DNA of 64,000 nt from NCBI RefSeq assembly GCF_009834225.1, contig NZ_CP047176.1:2666001-2730000 (forward strand), given 5' to 3'. Within the stretch, counting starts at the first letter, position 1. Every line of letters begins with the position of its first letter. This stretch comes from Rathayibacter sp. VKM Ac-2759. GTDB taxonomy: Bacteria; Actinomycetota; Actinomycetes; Actinomycetales; Microbacteriaceae. Shown here piece by piece: positions 46,533 to 57,804 of the stretch. The notes below the pieces were generated by a model, which saw only the letters and a list, made by a program, of their open reading frames with translations, had not been told where the DNA came from and did no database searches. A program made the translations under genes and the position numbers.

Positions 46533-47327
46533 ATGACACCCTCCGATCTCTCCCGCTCCTTCGGCACCGCCGTCGACGCCTACGACCGCGGACGGCCCGG
46601 GTACCCGGACGACGCGGTGGACTGGCTGGTCGCGCACGCGCCGTCGCGGGCGGCGGGGGCCTACGTGCCCGAGCGGGCGCGGGCGGCGGGTGCCGACGCC
46701 TCCGACCGGGTGCGGGTGGTGGATCTCGGGGCGGGGACGGGCAAGTTCACGGCCTCGCTCGTCTCCCGCGGACTCGAGGTGACGGCGGTCGAGCCCGACC
46801 CGACGATGCTCGCGCGGCTCGGCGAGAACCTGCCGTCGGTCGCGGCCGTGGAGGGGACGGCGGAGGCGCTGCCGCTCGCCGACGCCTCCGTGGAGCTCGT
46901 GACGGCGGCGCAGTCGTGGCACTGGGTCGACGCCGAGCGGGCGAGCGCCGAGGTGGCGCGGGTGCTCGTGCCGGGAGGAGTGCTGGCGCTGGTCTGGAAC
47001 ATCCGCGACGAGTCGGTGCCGTGGGTGCGCCGGCTCGGCGAGGTCGCGGGCTCCTCGGCCGCCGAGCGGTTCGAGACGGTGCACCCGCCGCTGGGCGCGG
47101 CGCTCGAGCGGATCGCGTACGCCGAGTTCGACTGGTCGTTCGAGCTGGACCGCGCCTCGGTGCTCGACATGTTCGCGTCGCGGAGCTACGTGATCGCGAT
47201 GCCGGAGGAGGAGCGCGCGGCGACGCTCGCGGCGGTGGCGCGGGTGGTCGACGAGGAGTTCGGCGCGCAGGCGCGCGTCGCCGTGCCGTACGCGACGCGG
47301 GTGACGATCGCGCGGCGCGCGGGCTGA
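46533..47327 (+). CDS. Class I SAM-dependent methyltransferase
   Basis: The 264-residue protein has a Methyltransf_11-type domain: motif I VVDLGAGTGKFTASLVSRG, motif II EVTAVEPDPTM, and the SWHWVDAERASAEVARVLVPGG segment. The first 45 residues (FGTAVDAYDRGRPGYPDDAV) match the small-molecule/ubiquinone-type methyltransferase group. The substrate is unknown. It lies 10 bp after aroQ and is probably co-transcribed, although its own -10 also fits. Confidence 0.85.
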   Translation: MTPSDLSRSFGTAVDAYDRGRPGYPDDAVDWLVAHAPSRAAGAYVPERARAAGADASDRVRVVDLGAGTGKFTASLVSRGLEVTAVEPDPTMLARLGENLPSVAAVEGTAEALPLADASVELVTAAQSWHWVDAERASAEVARVLVPGGVLALVWNIRDESVPWVRRLGEVAGSSAAERFETVHPPLGAALERIAYAEFDWSFELDRASVLDMFASRSYVIAMPEEERAATLAAVARVVDEEFGAQARVAVPYATRVTIARRAG

Positions 47328-47346
47328 GGACGGGCCCGCACGCCCG

Positions 47347-47438
47347 CTGATCGAGTAGGCCGGAGGTCGAGGACCTCGGACACGTCTGCGGGTGTCGGAG
47401 GGTCTCGATACGGCCCTGCGGGCCTACTCGACCAGCAT
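47347..47438. repeat. Palindrome pair, partly degraded
   Basis: A degenerate left copy (ctgatcgagtaggccggagg ..., from 47347) and a good right copy (47401-47438, ggtctcgatacggccctgcg ...) of the ctggtcgag family lie between convergent genes. Confidence 0.75.
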
Positions 47439-47450
47439 GCGGGAGGCGCG

Positions 47451-48923
<1,473 letters not shown>

Positions 48924-48935
48924 GCGCGCGAGGGG

Positions 48936-50528
48936 TCAGGGGAGGTGCAGCACTCCCGTCGCGATGAGCTCGCGCACGGGGGGCAGCACCGACTCGAGCA
49001 CGGCCGCCTCCTCGACGTGCAGGAGCGAGGCCACCGCCGCCACGATCGCCGCGAGCGACAGCTCGCCGTCCGAGGCTCCCACGACCGCGGCGACCGCCGT
49101 GTCGACGTCCTCCACGCGGGCGAAGCCGCCGCCCTGCCGCAGCCGCAGCACCGTCGGGTCGTCGTTGCCCGGCCAGTAGTGCCGCTCCTCCGTCACGTCC
49201 CCCGCGACCGTGAGGGCGAGGCCGGTGAGCGCGTCGTCGTCGAGCGCGGCCAGCGCCTCCGCCGCGTCGAGGCAGTGCGCGAGGTGCCCGCCGAGCCCCG
49301 CAGTGGCGAAGGCCGCGTCGATCCGCTCGAAGCGCCGCAGCGGCGGGCGGGGCGTCGCGGGCAGGCGCAGCGTCACGTAGCCGAAGCCGACCCCCGTCAC
49401 TCCGCGGCGCTCGAAGTCGCCGACCCAGGCGTCGACGAGCTGGTCGAACTCCGCGCCGCGGGTGGTGCCTCCGTCGCGGATCCACGTCTCGGCGTACACC
49501 GCCGGGTCCTGCCGCTCGCGTTCGACGATCCAGACGTCGAGCGGAGACGCGGCGGCCTCGATCCACGCGTCCAGGCCCTCGGGGCTCGGCTCGAGGGCCT
49601 GCGCGAGCGGGCTGCGCACGTCGTCGAGCCAGCCGCGCACGCGGTCGAAGGCGTCGGCCGACTCGCGGTACTCCCAGTTGCCGAGCAGCTGCGCGACTCC
49701 GCCCGGCACGAGGTGGTCGGCCGCCCCGACGATCACGCGGTGCACGATCTCGTCGCCCTCGAGGCCGCCGTCGCGGTACTCGTAGGAGGGGACGCCCTCG
49801 GTGCGCGGCGTGATCACGAACGGCGGATTGGTGACGATGTGGTCGAAGCGCTCGCCCGCGACCGGCTCGTAGAGGCTCCCGAGCCGGAACTCGATGCTCT
49901 CGATGCCGTTCAGCGCCGCGTTGAACGCGGCGAACGCGAGCGCCCGCTCCGAGATGTCGGTCGCGACGACCCGCTCCGCGTGGCGGGAGGCGTGCAGCGC
50001 CTGGATCCCGCAGCCCGTGCCCAGATCGAGGACGCTGCCGACCGGCCGCTGGATCATCAGCCCGGTCAGGGTGAGGCTCGCGCCGCCGACTCCCAGGACG
50101 TGGTCCTCGGAGAGGGCGCGGCCGAGCGCCAGCTCGCCCAGATCGGAGGCGATCCACCAGGAGGCGGCGCCACGCAGGTCGACGAGGTCGTACGGCCGCA
50201 GATCGATCGCGGCGGTCACGACGGCTCCCGCCTCCGACTGCACCAGGCCCAGGGCGATCGCGCCCTCGAGGCCGAGCGACGCGAACGCCGCTGCCGCCGC
50301 CTCCGTCGCGACCGGGTCGGCGAGGAGGAACAGCCGCGCGAGCGTGGCGAGCGGCGCGGAGTCGTCGGCGAGGGCGCGCCGGGCCGGGACGCGGTCGCCG
50401 CGGTGCAGCGCCTCGCCCGCCGCCTCCCCCCACAGCTCGCGGACGGCGTCGACGCCGTAGCGGGCGCGGGTGAGATCGTCGCGGAGGAGCGCCAGGAGCG
50501 CGCGGTCGAGCTGGTCTGCAGGCTGCAC
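48936..50528 (-). CDS. PrmC/HemK-like class I methyltransferase with large flanking regions
   Basis: The protein has 530 residues if started at GTG 50528, which follows gagga at the right distance; GTG 50546 is a second option. The central SAM domain has motif [20 protein letters not shown] and the amino-methyltransferase motif [11 protein letters not shown], typical of PrmC/RlmG-type enzymes. Unusually long N-terminal (~150 residues) and C-terminal (~220 residues) regions flank it, as in actinobacterial DUF7059-type proteins. The substrate, probably a protein glutamine or an RNA base, is unresolved. Confidence 0.8.
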   Translation of the reverse strand: MQPADQLDRALLALLRDDLTRARYGVDAVRELWGEAAGEALHRGDRVPARRALADDSAPLATLARLFLLADPVATEAAAAAFASLGLEGAIALGLVQSEAGAVVTAAIDLRPYDLVDLRGAASWWIASDLGELALGRALSEDHVLGVGGASLTLTGLMIQRPVGSVLDLGTGCGIQALHASRHAERVVATDISERALAFAAFNAALNGIESIEFRLGSLYEPVAGERFDHIVTNPPFVITPRTEGVPSYEYRDGGLEGDEIVHRVIVGAADHLVPGGVAQLLGNWEYRESADAFDRVRGWLDDVRSPLAQALEPSPEGLDAWIEAAASPLDVWIVERERQDPAVYAETWIRDGGTTRGAEFDQLVDAWVGDFERRGVTGVGFGYVTLRLPATPRPPLRRFERIDAAFATAGLGGHLAHCLDAAEALAALDDDALTGLALTVAGDVTEERHYWPGNDDPTVLRLRQGGGFARVEDVDTAVAAVVGASDGELSLAAIVAAVASLLHVEEAAVLESVLPPVRELIATGVLHLP

Positions 50529-50616
50529 CGGACCATCCTCGTGCACGGGCGATCGAGAGGACGTCCGCCACGAGCGCCTCTCCGGCTTCTCGGCGTCGTC
50601 GTGCGGCACCCGGTCG

Positions 50617-50622
50617 TACGAT
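50617..50622 (+). promoter_or_regulatory. -10 element, leaderless type
   Basis: TACGAT ends 6 nt before ATG 50629 of the deazaflavin oxidoreductase gene. Confidence 0.5.
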
Positions 50623-50628
50623 CGGAGC

Positions 50629-51066
50629 ATGCCCCTCACCGGAGAATACGAACCGAGCACGTCCGCCTGGGCCCGCGAGCAGGCGGAGCTGTACGAAGCC
50701 ACGAACGGCGCGGAGGGCAATCTCCTGCGCGGCAAGCCGATCATCGTCCTGACCACGGTCGGCTCGAAGAGCGGCAAGCTCCGCAAGACCGCCCTCATGC
50801 GCGTCGAGCACGACGGCGAGTACGTCGTGGTCGCCTCGAAGGGCGGCGCACCGGAGCACCCCGTCTGGTACGGCAACATGCTCAAGGAGCCGCACGTCGA
50901 GCTGCAGGACGGCGCCGAGAAGAAGGACTACACCGCGAGCGTCCTCGAGGGCGAGCAGCGCGCGATCTGGTGGGAGCGCTCCGTCGCCGCCTGGCCCGAC
51001 TACGCGACCTATCAGACGAAGACCGACCGGGAGATCCCGCTCGTGCTGCTCACCCCCTGGTCCTGA
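50629..51066 (+). CDS. Nitroreductase-family deazaflavin (F420)-dependent oxidoreductase
   Basis: The 145-residue protein matches the Ddn/PF04075 family. Landmarks are [19 protein letters not shown], followed by [20 protein letters not shown] and the tail PLVLLTPWS. The fold binds the deazaflavin F420 and reduces quinones or nitro compounds in actinobacteria. A second, PPOX-type F420 enzyme occurs at 61.8 kb. The gene is divergent from the PrmC-like gene and probably leaderless. Confidence 0.88.
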   Translation: MPLTGEYEPSTSAWAREQAELYEATNGAEGNLLRGKPIIVLTTVGSKSGKLRKTALMRVEHDGEYVVVASKGGAPEHPVWYGNMLKEPHVELQDGAEKKDYTASVLEGEQRAIWWERSVAAWPDYATYQTKTDREIPLVLLTPWS

Positions 51067-51771
51067 TCACACCCCGTCGACGCGCGCGGCGATGAGGTCG
51101 AGCACCCGCGGATGCGACAGCAGCGCGAAGTGCCCGACGACCGAGACCGCGATGTTCTCGCGCGCGCCGACGAGCCGGCTCCCGCCCGGGATGTACTGAT
51201 CGCGCATCCCGTAGATCGACGTGATGCGGGAGTCGGCGTCCCGCTCGGCGAGCAGCGTGCGGATCACGGGGCGGTGCGGGGCGAACTCCCGCAGCGCCCG
51301 CGCCGGGGCGATCCGGGCGAGCGGCGACCCGTTGAACGGGGTCGAGACCGCGATCATCCGCTCGATCCGCCGCTCGTCGCGATCGTCGACGACCATCATG
51401 TGCTTGCCGATCAGACCGCCCTTGCTGTGCGCGACGACCACCACCCCGCGGAGGGCGTTCTCGCGCAGGTACTCCTGGCCGAGTGCCGCGGAGGCGACGA
51501 TCGGCCGCGTGTTGTAGCCGAGCGCCGGCAGCACGTGGATCGGGTGACCCGCCGCGTGCAGGCGGTCGGCGATCGGCTGCAGGAACTGCCAGGTCTCGTA
51601 GACGCCCGGGATGAGCAGCACGGGCGCCGCGTCTCCGGAGGCGTAGTGCGACACGTCCCAGCCGTCGCGGAGGTGCGCGAAGCGGGATCCGTAGGCGTAG
51701 CGGTAGTCGCGGAGGTAGGCGCGGCGCATCGAGGTGGAGCGTCGCGGGCGCCCGGACTCACGCGCCGGCAT
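51067..51771 (-). CDS. Alpha/beta hydrolase, lipase-like
   Basis: The 234-residue protein has VLLIPGVYETWQFLQPIADRL (oxyanion region) and the nucleophile elbow VVVVAHSKGGLIGKHM (Ser in AHSKG instead of GHSxG). The histidine of the triad lies in SVVGHFALLSHPRVLDL. It groups with small esterases or lipases acting on lipid or polymer esters; the substrate is unknown. It overlaps the upstream VOC gene by 14 nt, so the two are co-translated. Confidence 0.8.
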   Translation of the reverse strand: MPARESGRPRRSTSMRRAYLRDYRYAYGSRFAHLRDGWDVSHYASGDAAPVLLIPGVYETWQFLQPIADRLHAAGHPIHVLPALGYNTRPIVASAALGQEYLRENALRGVVVVAHSKGGLIGKHMMVVDDRDERRIERMIAVSTPFNGSPLARIAPARALREFAPHRPVIRTLLAERDADSRITSIYGMRDQYIPGGSRLVGARENIAVSVVGHFALLSHPRVLDLIAARVDGV

Positions 51772-52231
51772 AGGCCTCTTCGAGTGTGCGGATCTCGAGG
51801 CGGTTCATCGCCAGCATCGCCTGCATGGCCCTGGAGGCGCCCTCGGGATCCGGCCCGCCGAGGAGCGATCCGAGCACGCGCGGCACGATCTGCCAGGAGA
51901 GCCCCCAGCGGTCCTTGAGCCAGCCGCAGCGGCTCTCCTGCCCGCCGTCGGCGACGAGCGCGTCCCACAGCCGGTCGAGCTCGGCCTGGTCGTCGACCGC
52001 GACGACGATCGAGACCGCCTCGGTGAACGGGAACCTCGGCCCGGCGTTCATCGCCTGGAAGCTCTGGCCGTCGAGCTCGAAGCTCACCGTCAGCACCGTG
52101 CCGGGCGACGGCGAGCCCTCGGGCAGCACCTGCCTGTCGAGGATCCGGGAGTTCGGGACGAGGCTCGTGTAGAGCTCGGCCGCCTCCCCCGCCCCGTCGT
52201 CGAACCAGAGGAACGTGCTGACTGCGCCCAT
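51758..52231 (-). CDS. VOC-superfamily protein (PhnB/3-demethylubiquinone-like domain)
   Basis: The 157-residue protein has the glyoxalase/bleomycin-resistance fold of the PhnB group: TFLWFDDGAGEAAELYTSLV at the start and the metal-site-adjacent RCGWLKDRWGLSWQIVPRVL. The enzymatic role in this subgroup is not established. An aaggaga ribosome site precedes ATG 52231. It is the first gene of a two-gene unit with the hydrolase. Confidence 0.8.
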   Translation of the reverse strand: MGAVSTFLWFDDGAGEAAELYTSLVPNSRILDRQVLPEGSPSPGTVLTVSFELDGQSFQAMNAGPRFPFTEAVSIVVAVDDQAELDRLWDALVADGGQESRCGWLKDRWGLSWQIVPRVLGSLLGGPDPEGASRAMQAMLAMNRLEIRTLEEAYAGA

Positions 52232-52363
52232 CGGAGTCTCCTTCGTCGTCCCAGTGTGGTGCTGCCGCAGGCCTGCGGGAAGCGCGACTCGGTCGTTCCG
52301 GTCCGGCCGGCAGCGTGAGCCCCGGCTCCGAGCGGCGACCCTCCCGCAGACGCTCGAGAGACC

Positions 52364-53230
52364 TCAGAGCGGGTTCACGCCGAACGCCGCCGCGAGCTTG
52401 TCGATCTTCTTGGCCCGGCCCAGGCGCGGCAGGTCGCTGCCGTCGCGGATGACGCGGCCGCGCGCCTCGAAGTCGTCGAGGAAGTCGCGCGCCCAGGCGA
52501 CGTCCGACGGGGTGGGGCTGATGACCTCGTTGATGACCGCGAGCTGCTCGGTGTCGAGGCACAGCTTGCCGGTGAGGCCGAGCGAGACGGTGAGCGCGGA
52601 CTGCTCGCGCAGCACCGGGTGGCTGTTCGAGACGGTCGGGCCGTCGATCGGGCCGGGCAGGTCGCCGATGCGCGAGGCGACGACGAGGCGGGAGCGGGGG
52701 TACGCCATGGCCAGGTCGTCGGCGCTCGTACCCGTGTCGCGGCGGTAGTCGCCGCTGCCGAAGGCGAGCCGGAAGCAGCCGCGGGCGCGGGCGATCGAGA
52801 CCGCCTCCTCGATGCCGAGCGCCGACTCGACGAGAGCCAGGACGGGGGTGGACCCGCCGAGACGGTCGAAGGTCTCGGTGACGTGCTCCGCCGCCTCCGT
52901 CTTGGCGAGCATGACGCCGGCGAGGCCCGGGAGGCCCTTCAGCGCATCGACGTCGTCCGACCAGAACGGGGTCGAGTGGTCGTTGATCCGCACCCAGGCG
53001 CGCTTGTCGCCCTTCAGCCACTCGACGACATCGGCCCGGGCGTCGGGCTTCGCCTTCGGGTCGACCGCGTCCTCGATGTCGAGCACGATCTGGTCGGCGC
53101 GCGACGCGTGAGCCGCGTCGAACGTCTCGGTGCGGGTCGCGTTCACCAGGAGCCACGAGCGCGCGATCTCGGGGGCGACGTCGCGCCCCTTGCGGACCGG
53201 GGCGGTGGTGGTGGGGATGGTCGACGTCAC
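52364..53230 (-). CDS. HpcH/HpaI aldolase / citrate lyase beta-like CoA ester lyase
   Basis: The 288-residue TIM-barrel protein shows WLLVNATRTETFDAAHASRA, QIVLDIEDAVDPKAKPDARA (metal-binding acid), AWVRINDHSTPFW, and GVMLAKTEAAEHV. Its class cleaves (3S)-malyl/citramalyl-CoA or citryl groups to acetyl-CoA/pyruvate or related products. It lies near an acyl-CoA ligase and thiolase, but on the other strand. The exact substrate is unassigned. GTG 53230 follows gagagga. Confidence 0.85.
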   Translation of the reverse strand: MTSTIPTTTAPVRKGRDVAPEIARSWLLVNATRTETFDAAHASRADQIVLDIEDAVDPKAKPDARADVVEWLKGDKRAWVRINDHSTPFWSDDVDALKGLPGLAGVMLAKTEAAEHVTETFDRLGGSTPVLALVESALGIEEAVSIARARGCFRLAFGSGDYRRDTGTSADDLAMAYPRSRLVVASRIGDLPGPIDGPTVSNSHPVLREQSALTVSLGLTGKLCLDTEQLAVINEVISPTPSDVAWARDFLDDFEARGRVIRDGSDLPRLGRAKKIDKLAAAFGVNPL

Positions 53231-53329
53231 GTGGGTGTGTCCTCTCGGTGGCGCGGTCCTCGCTCCGCGAGCCCCGCCGCCGAGCGACGGTGCCGGGGTC
53301 CAGGGTAGCGGGAGCGGCGCGCGCCGGGC

Positions 53330-53848
53330 TCAGAGGCCCGCGCGCTCCGCGAGGCCCTTCACGAAGGCCGCCTGGCCCGCGTGCTGGATGTCGTCGTCGA
53401 CGACCGAGACGAGGCGGACCGCGAGCGTCACGGGCGGGTCCCAGCGGGTGTCGACGACGCGCGGCAGGTCGTCGTCGTCGATCGTGCCGAGGTAGGCGAG
53501 TGTCTGCTCGTGCACGGCGTCGACGTACTCCGCGAGGAGATCGGCCGGCAGTGCGGCGAGCGCCGCCACCTCGGCGGGCGACTGGCCGTAGCCGCTCGCC
53601 TCCGGTGCGAACGGCAGCCCGGAGCGCTCGTGGAACCCTCCGGCGGTCCAGGTCTGCTCGCGCTCCGCGAGCGGCGCGAGGTGGTCGTCCTGCACCCGGG
53701 TGAGGTGCCAGATCAGCCAGGCGGCGGAGTTCGCCTGCGGATCAGCGCGGTACGCGAGCTGCTCGGGGGTGGCGTCGTCGAGGACGGCGTGCACGGTCTC
53801 GTGCACCCGTCCGAAGGCGTCGCGGAGGAGGTCGATGGCTGCACTCAT
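53330..53848 (-). CDS. DinB-family protein (mycothiol-dependent enzyme fold, DUF664-like)
   Basis: The 172-residue four-helix-bundle protein has the metal-binding histidines in SAAWLIWHLTRVQDDHLA and VVDDDIQHAGQAAFVKGL. This HxxH...H pattern is that of the DinB/mycothiol maleylpyruvate isomerase superfamily. It probably catalyses a thiol- or metal-dependent transferase reaction in detoxification. The CAGACT hexamer 6 nt before ATG 53848 is near the leaderless pattern. Confidence 0.8.
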   Translation of the reverse strand: MSAAIDLLRDAFGRVHETVHAVLDDATPEQLAYRADPQANSAAWLIWHLTRVQDDHLAPLAEREQTWTAGGFHERSGLPFAPEASGYGQSPAEVAALAALPADLLAEYVDAVHEQTLAYLGTIDDDDLPRVVDTRWDPPVTLAVRLVSVVDDDIQHAGQAAFVKGLAERAGL

Positions 53849-53911
53849 CACGTCAGTCTGCACCCGGCCCCTTGCGGCATGCTCCGAGGCGAGTGCCGGA
53901 TACTCGCTCGG

Positions 53912-55612
53912 GTGACTCCCGGAATCCCGAACCTGGCAACGAAGCCGTGGCTGTCCTCCTACGCGGAGGGCGTCCCCACCGAGATCGATCCGCCCACCCA
54001 GACGCTCGTCGATCTGCTCGAGGACTCGGTGGCCCGCTACCGGCGCGGCACCGCGCTCGAGTTCTTCGGCGCCGAGACGAGCTACGCCGAGCTCGGCGAG
54101 CAGGTGGCGCGCGCGGCGGAGGGGCTGCGCCGCCTGGGCGTCCGGTCCGGTGACCGCGTCGCGCTGGTGCTGCCGAACTGCCCGGAGCACGTGATCGCGT
54201 TCTACGCGGCGCTGCGGCTCGGCGCGATCGTCGTCGAGCACAACCCGCTCTACACGCCGCGCGAGCTGCGCCGGCAGTTCGAGGACCACGGCGCCCGCTT
54301 CGCCGTGGTGTGGGACAAGGTCGCCGACGTCGTCGCGTCCATGCCCGCCGATCTCGGCATCGAGCGTGTCGTCTCGGTCGACATGACGGAGTCGTTCCCC
54401 CTCGCCAAGCGCCTCGCGCTGCGCCTCCCGCTGCGGAGGATCAGGGAGACGCGGGCGAAGCTCACCGCGCGGCCCCGCTCGAAGACGCTCATCCCGTTCG
54501 ACCGCCTCCTGAGCGGACGCCGCCTGTCGCGCTCGCACCCGCGACCCTCGCTCGGCGACATCGCGCTGCTGCAGTACACGAGCGGCACCACCGGCACTCC
54601 GAAAGGCGCGATCCTCTCGCACGCGAACCTCCGCGCCAACGCGATGCAGGGTCGCGCGTGGGTGCCGGGCCTGCGCGAAGGGGACGAGACCTTCTACGCG
54701 GTGCTGCCGCTCTTCCACGCCTACGGGCTCACGCTCTGCCTCACCTTCGCCATCAGCATCGGTGCGAAGGTCGTGCTCTTCCCGACCTTCGACGTCGCGC
54801 TGGTGAAGGCGGCGGCGAAGTCGTCTCCCCCCACGTTCCTGCCCGCGGTGCCGCCGGTCTACGAGGCGCTCGCGCGCGCCTCCGAGCGGGGCGAGCTCGA
54901 TCTGCGCAGCATCCGCTTCGCGATCTCGGGGGCGATGGGCCTGCCCGTCGCGACCGTCGACCGCTGGGAGCGCGCCAGCCGAGGGCTGCTCGTCGAGGGC
55001 TACGGCATGACCGAGTCCTCCCCCGTCGCGCTCGGCAACCCGGTCGGCCCGACCCGACGCCCCGGAACGGTCGGAGTGCCGTTCCCGAGCACCGAGATCC
55101 GCCTGGTCGACCCGGCCGACCCCTCCGTCGACCGCGGGGCAGGCGAGTCGGGCGAGCTGCTGCTGCGCGGACCGCAGGTGTTCCAGGGTTACTGGAAGCG
55201 GCCCGACGAGACCTCGGAGACGCTGCTCGCCGGCGGCTGGCTCCGCACCGGCGACATCGCGACCGTCTCGGCCGACGGCTTCGTCACGATCGTCGACCGG
55301 GCGAAGGAGCTGATCATCACGGGAGGCTTCAACGTCTCGCCGTCCGAGGTCGAGGGCGTGCTCGAGTCGCACCCCGATGTGGTCCGCGCGGCCGTGGTCG
55401 GGCTCCCCCGCTCCGACGGCGGGGAGAGCGTGGCCGCCGCGGTCGTCCTGCGCCCCGGCACCGCCGTCGACACCGAGGCGCTGCGCGACTTCTGCCGCGT
55501 GCACCTCACTCCGTACAAGGTGCCCAAGCGCGTCGACATCGTGACCGAGCTGCCGACGTCTCTGATCGGCAAGGTGCTGCGTCGCGAGGTGCGACGTCAG
55601 CTGATGGACTGA
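53912..55612 (+). CDS. Long-chain fatty acid--CoA ligase (AMP-forming)
   Basis: The 566-residue ANL-superfamily enzyme starts at GTG 53912. The adenylation motif LLQYTSGTTGTPKGAILSHA, VEGYGMTESSPVALGNP, the WLRTGDIATVSADGFV hinge and the catalytic lysine in PTSLIGKVLRREVR are intact. It activates fatty acids to acyl-CoA for beta-oxidation. A GATACT element 7 nt upstream suggests a leaderless start. The next two genes (10 and 30 bp gaps) are a quinone reductase and a thiolase, so the three form one unit. Confidence 0.9.
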   Translation: MTPGIPNLATKPWLSSYAEGVPTEIDPPTQTLVDLLEDSVARYRRGTALEFFGAETSYAELGEQVARAAEGLRRLGVRSGDRVALVLPNCPEHVIAFYAALRLGAIVVEHNPLYTPRELRRQFEDHGARFAVVWDKVADVVASMPADLGIERVVSVDMTESFPLAKRLALRLPLRRIRETRAKLTARPRSKTLIPFDRLLSGRRLSRSHPRPSLGDIALLQYTSGTTGTPKGAILSHANLRANAMQGRAWVPGLREGDETFYAVLPLFHAYGLTLCLTFAISIGAKVVLFPTFDVALVKAAAKSSPPTFLPAVPPVYEALARASERGELDLRSIRFAISGAMGLPVATVDRWERASRGLLVEGYGMTESSPVALGNPVGPTRRPGTVGVPFPSTEIRLVDPADPSVDRGAGESGELLLRGPQVFQGYWKRPDETSETLLAGGWLRTGDIATVSADGFVTIVDRAKELIITGGFNVSPSEVEGVLESHPDVVRAAVVGLPRSDGGESVAAAVVLRPGTAVDTEALRDFCRVHLTPYKVPKRVDIVTELPTSLIGKVLRREVRRQLMD

Positions 55613-55622
55613 GGAGGATCGC

Positions 55623-56567
55623 GTGGCGAGGATCGTGCAGTACCGCGGGATCGGCGGCCCCGAGGTGCTCGAGGTGGTCGACGCCCCGGAGCCCGTGGCG
55701 CCCGCCGACGGCGTCGTCGTCGCGATCCGCGCGGCCGGGGTGAACCCGATCGAGTGGAAGATTCGCTCGGGGCTGCGCCCCAGCCCTCCGATCACCTCGC
55801 CGCGCCGTCTCGGCGCCGACGGGTCGGGAGTCGTCACGGCCGTGGGCGCGGACGTCACCGGCTGGAGCACCGGGGACGAGGTGATCGTGACCGGCGCGAC
55901 CGGGACGTACGGCACCTCCGTCGTCGTGTCGCCCGGCGCGCTCGACGCGAAGCCCGCGGGGCTGGGGTTCGAGGAGGCGGCGGCGCTCGGCATCCCGATC
56001 GGCACCGCCTACCAGGCCGTCGTCTCGCTCGGGGTCGCGGAGGGATCGACGTTCGTCGTGCACGCGGGCGCCGGAGCGGTCGGGCAGGCCGCGATCCAGT
56101 TCGCCCGCGAGCGCGGCGCCACGGTGATCGCCACGGCGAGCCCGGCGAACCACGAGCGGCTGCGCGAGCTCGGCGCCGTGCCCGTGGCCTACGGGCCCGG
56201 GCTCGAGGAACGGCTGCGCGACGCCGCACCCGACGGGGTCGACCGCGTGCTCGACGCGGCGGGCACCGACGAGGCGATCGCCGCCTCCCTCGCTCTGGTC
56301 GACGACCCGCAGCACGTGGGCACGGTCGTCGTGGGCGCGCGAGCGGCCGAGCTGGGCATCAGGGCCTGGATGGGCGGCAGCCCGGAGCCGCTGACGGACG
56401 AGGAGCAGCGCCTGCGCCGCGAGGCGGTGCCGCACGCCGCCCGGCTCGCCGCCGAGGGCAGCTTCTCGGTCGAGATCGGGCCGCGCTTCGCCCTCGACGA
56501 CGTCGCCCAGGCGCATCGGCTGAGCGAGGACGGGCACGTCCGAGGCAAGATCCTCCTGGTGCCCTAG
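55623..56567 (+). CDS. NADP-dependent quinone/enone oxidoreductase (zinc-free MDR family)
   Basis: The 314-residue medium-chain reductase has the N-terminal GroES-like domain (RAAGVNPIEWKIRSGLRPSP) and the NADPH motif FVVHAGAGAVGQAAIQFARE. No zinc ligands are seen. Its class reduces quinones or 2-enoyl substrates. It sits between the acyl-CoA ligase and the thiolase, so an enoyl-type role in acyl degradation is possible. GTG 55623 follows gaggatcgc. Confidence 0.85.
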   Translation: MARIVQYRGIGGPEVLEVVDAPEPVAPADGVVVAIRAAGVNPIEWKIRSGLRPSPPITSPRRLGADGSGVVTAVGADVTGWSTGDEVIVTGATGTYGTSVVVSPGALDAKPAGLGFEEAAALGIPIGTAYQAVVSLGVAEGSTFVVHAGAGAVGQAAIQFARERGATVIATASPANHERLRELGAVPVAYGPGLEERLRDAAPDGVDRVLDAAGTDEAIAASLALVDDPQHVGTVVVGARAAELGIRAWMGGSPEPLTDEEQRLRREAVPHAARLAAEGSFSVEIGPRFALDDVAQAHRLSEDGHVRGKILLVP

Positions 56568-56597
56568 AAGCGCCTCACCGTCGACAAGGAGCCAGCT

Positions 56598-57788
56598 GTG
56601 CCGGATGACGCCACCACCCCTGTGATCCTCCACGGCGCGCGGACCCCGTTCGCCCGCTTCTCCGGAGTGCTCGCCCCGCTGTCGGCGGTCGAGCTCGGGG
56701 CCGCCGCCGTGCGAGCCGCCCTCGAGCGCTCGGGGGCCACCGCGAGCGACGTCGACGCGGTGATCCTCGGGCAGGTGCTCCAGGCGGGCGCCGGGCAGGG
56801 CCCCGCACGGCAGACCGCGATCCGCTCGGGGATCGGCTGGGACGTGCCGACCGTCACGATCAACAAGCTCTGCCTCTCGGGTCTCACCGCGGTGATCGAC
56901 GCGGCACGCCTCATCCGCACCGGCGAGGCCTCGGTCGTCGTCGCGGGCGGGCAGGAGTCGATGACCGGTGCCCCGCATCTGCTGCTCGGGTCCCGATCGG
57001 GCATCGGAGTGGGCGCGCGACCCCTCGAGGACGCGCTGCTGCGCGACGGGCTGCTCGATCCCTTCGACGACCGGATCATGGGGCGGGTCACCGACGACGG
57101 GAACGCCGAGCGGGGCATCCGCCGCGAGCGCCAGGACGCCTACGCGGCCCTCTCGCACCAGCGGGCCGCCGCCGCCCGCGCCTCGGGCGTGCTGGCCGAG
57201 GAGATCGCACCGGTCTCCGTACCGCAGCGGCGGGGCGCCGACCTCGTGGTCTCGGAGGACGACGGCATCCGGCCCGGTACCACGGTCGAGATCCTCGCGG
57301 GTCTCGCACCGGCCTTCTCTCCGGAGGGGACGATCACCGCGGGCAGCTCCTCCCCGATCAGCGACGGGGCGGCCGCTCTCGTCGTCGTGTCCAAGGGGTG
57401 GGCGCAGGCTCGCGGGCTCCCGTGGATCGCCGAGATCCTCGAGCACGGGCAGGTCGCCGGGCCCGACAACTCGCTGCACTCCCAGCCGTCGGCCGCGATC
57501 CTCCGAGCCCTGTCGCGCCGGGGCGCCGAGGTCGCCGATCTCGACCTGATCGAGATCAACGAGGCCTTCGCCTCGGTCGTGCTGCAGTCGGCCGACGACC
57601 TCGGTGTCGCACCCGAGCGGGTCAACGTCGACGGAGGCGCGATCGCGCTCGGTCACCCCGTCGGCGCCTCGGGTGCCCGACTCGCCCTGCACCTCGCGCT
57701 CGCCCTCCGTCGCCGCGGCGGCGGCCTCGGCGTCGCGGCGCTCTGCGGTGGTGGCGGACAGGGCGAGGCGCTCCTCCTGCGCGCCTGA
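56598..57788 (+). CDS. Acetyl-CoA C-acyltransferase (thiolase)
   Basis: The 396-residue thiolase has the reactive cysteine in TINKLCLSGLTAVIDA, the NEAFASVVLQ motif, the GGAIALGHPVGASGARLAL loop and the second active cysteine in AALCGGGGQGEALLL. It cleaves 3-ketoacyl-CoA or forms acetoacetyl-CoA. Its position after the acyl-CoA ligase favours beta-oxidation. The gene ends 17 bp from the convergent FtsX-type permease gene. Confidence 0.92.
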   Translation: MPDDATTPVILHGARTPFARFSGVLAPLSAVELGAAAVRAALERSGATASDVDAVILGQVLQAGAGQGPARQTAIRSGIGWDVPTVTINKLCLSGLTAVIDAARLIRTGEASVVVAGGQESMTGAPHLLLGSRSGIGVGARPLEDALLRDGLLDPFDDRIMGRVTDDGNAERGIRRERQDAYAALSHQRAAAARASGVLAEEIAPVSVPQRRGADLVVSEDDGIRPGTTVEILAGLAPAFSPEGTITAGSSSPISDGAAALVVVSKGWAQARGLPWIAEILEHGQVAGPDNSLHSQPSAAILRALSRRGAEVADLDLIEINEAFASVVLQSADDLGVAPERVNVDGGAIALGHPVGASGARLALHLALALRRRGGGLGVAALCGGGGQGEALLLRA

Positions 57789-57804
57789 CAGGGCCGGCGG
57801 CCCG

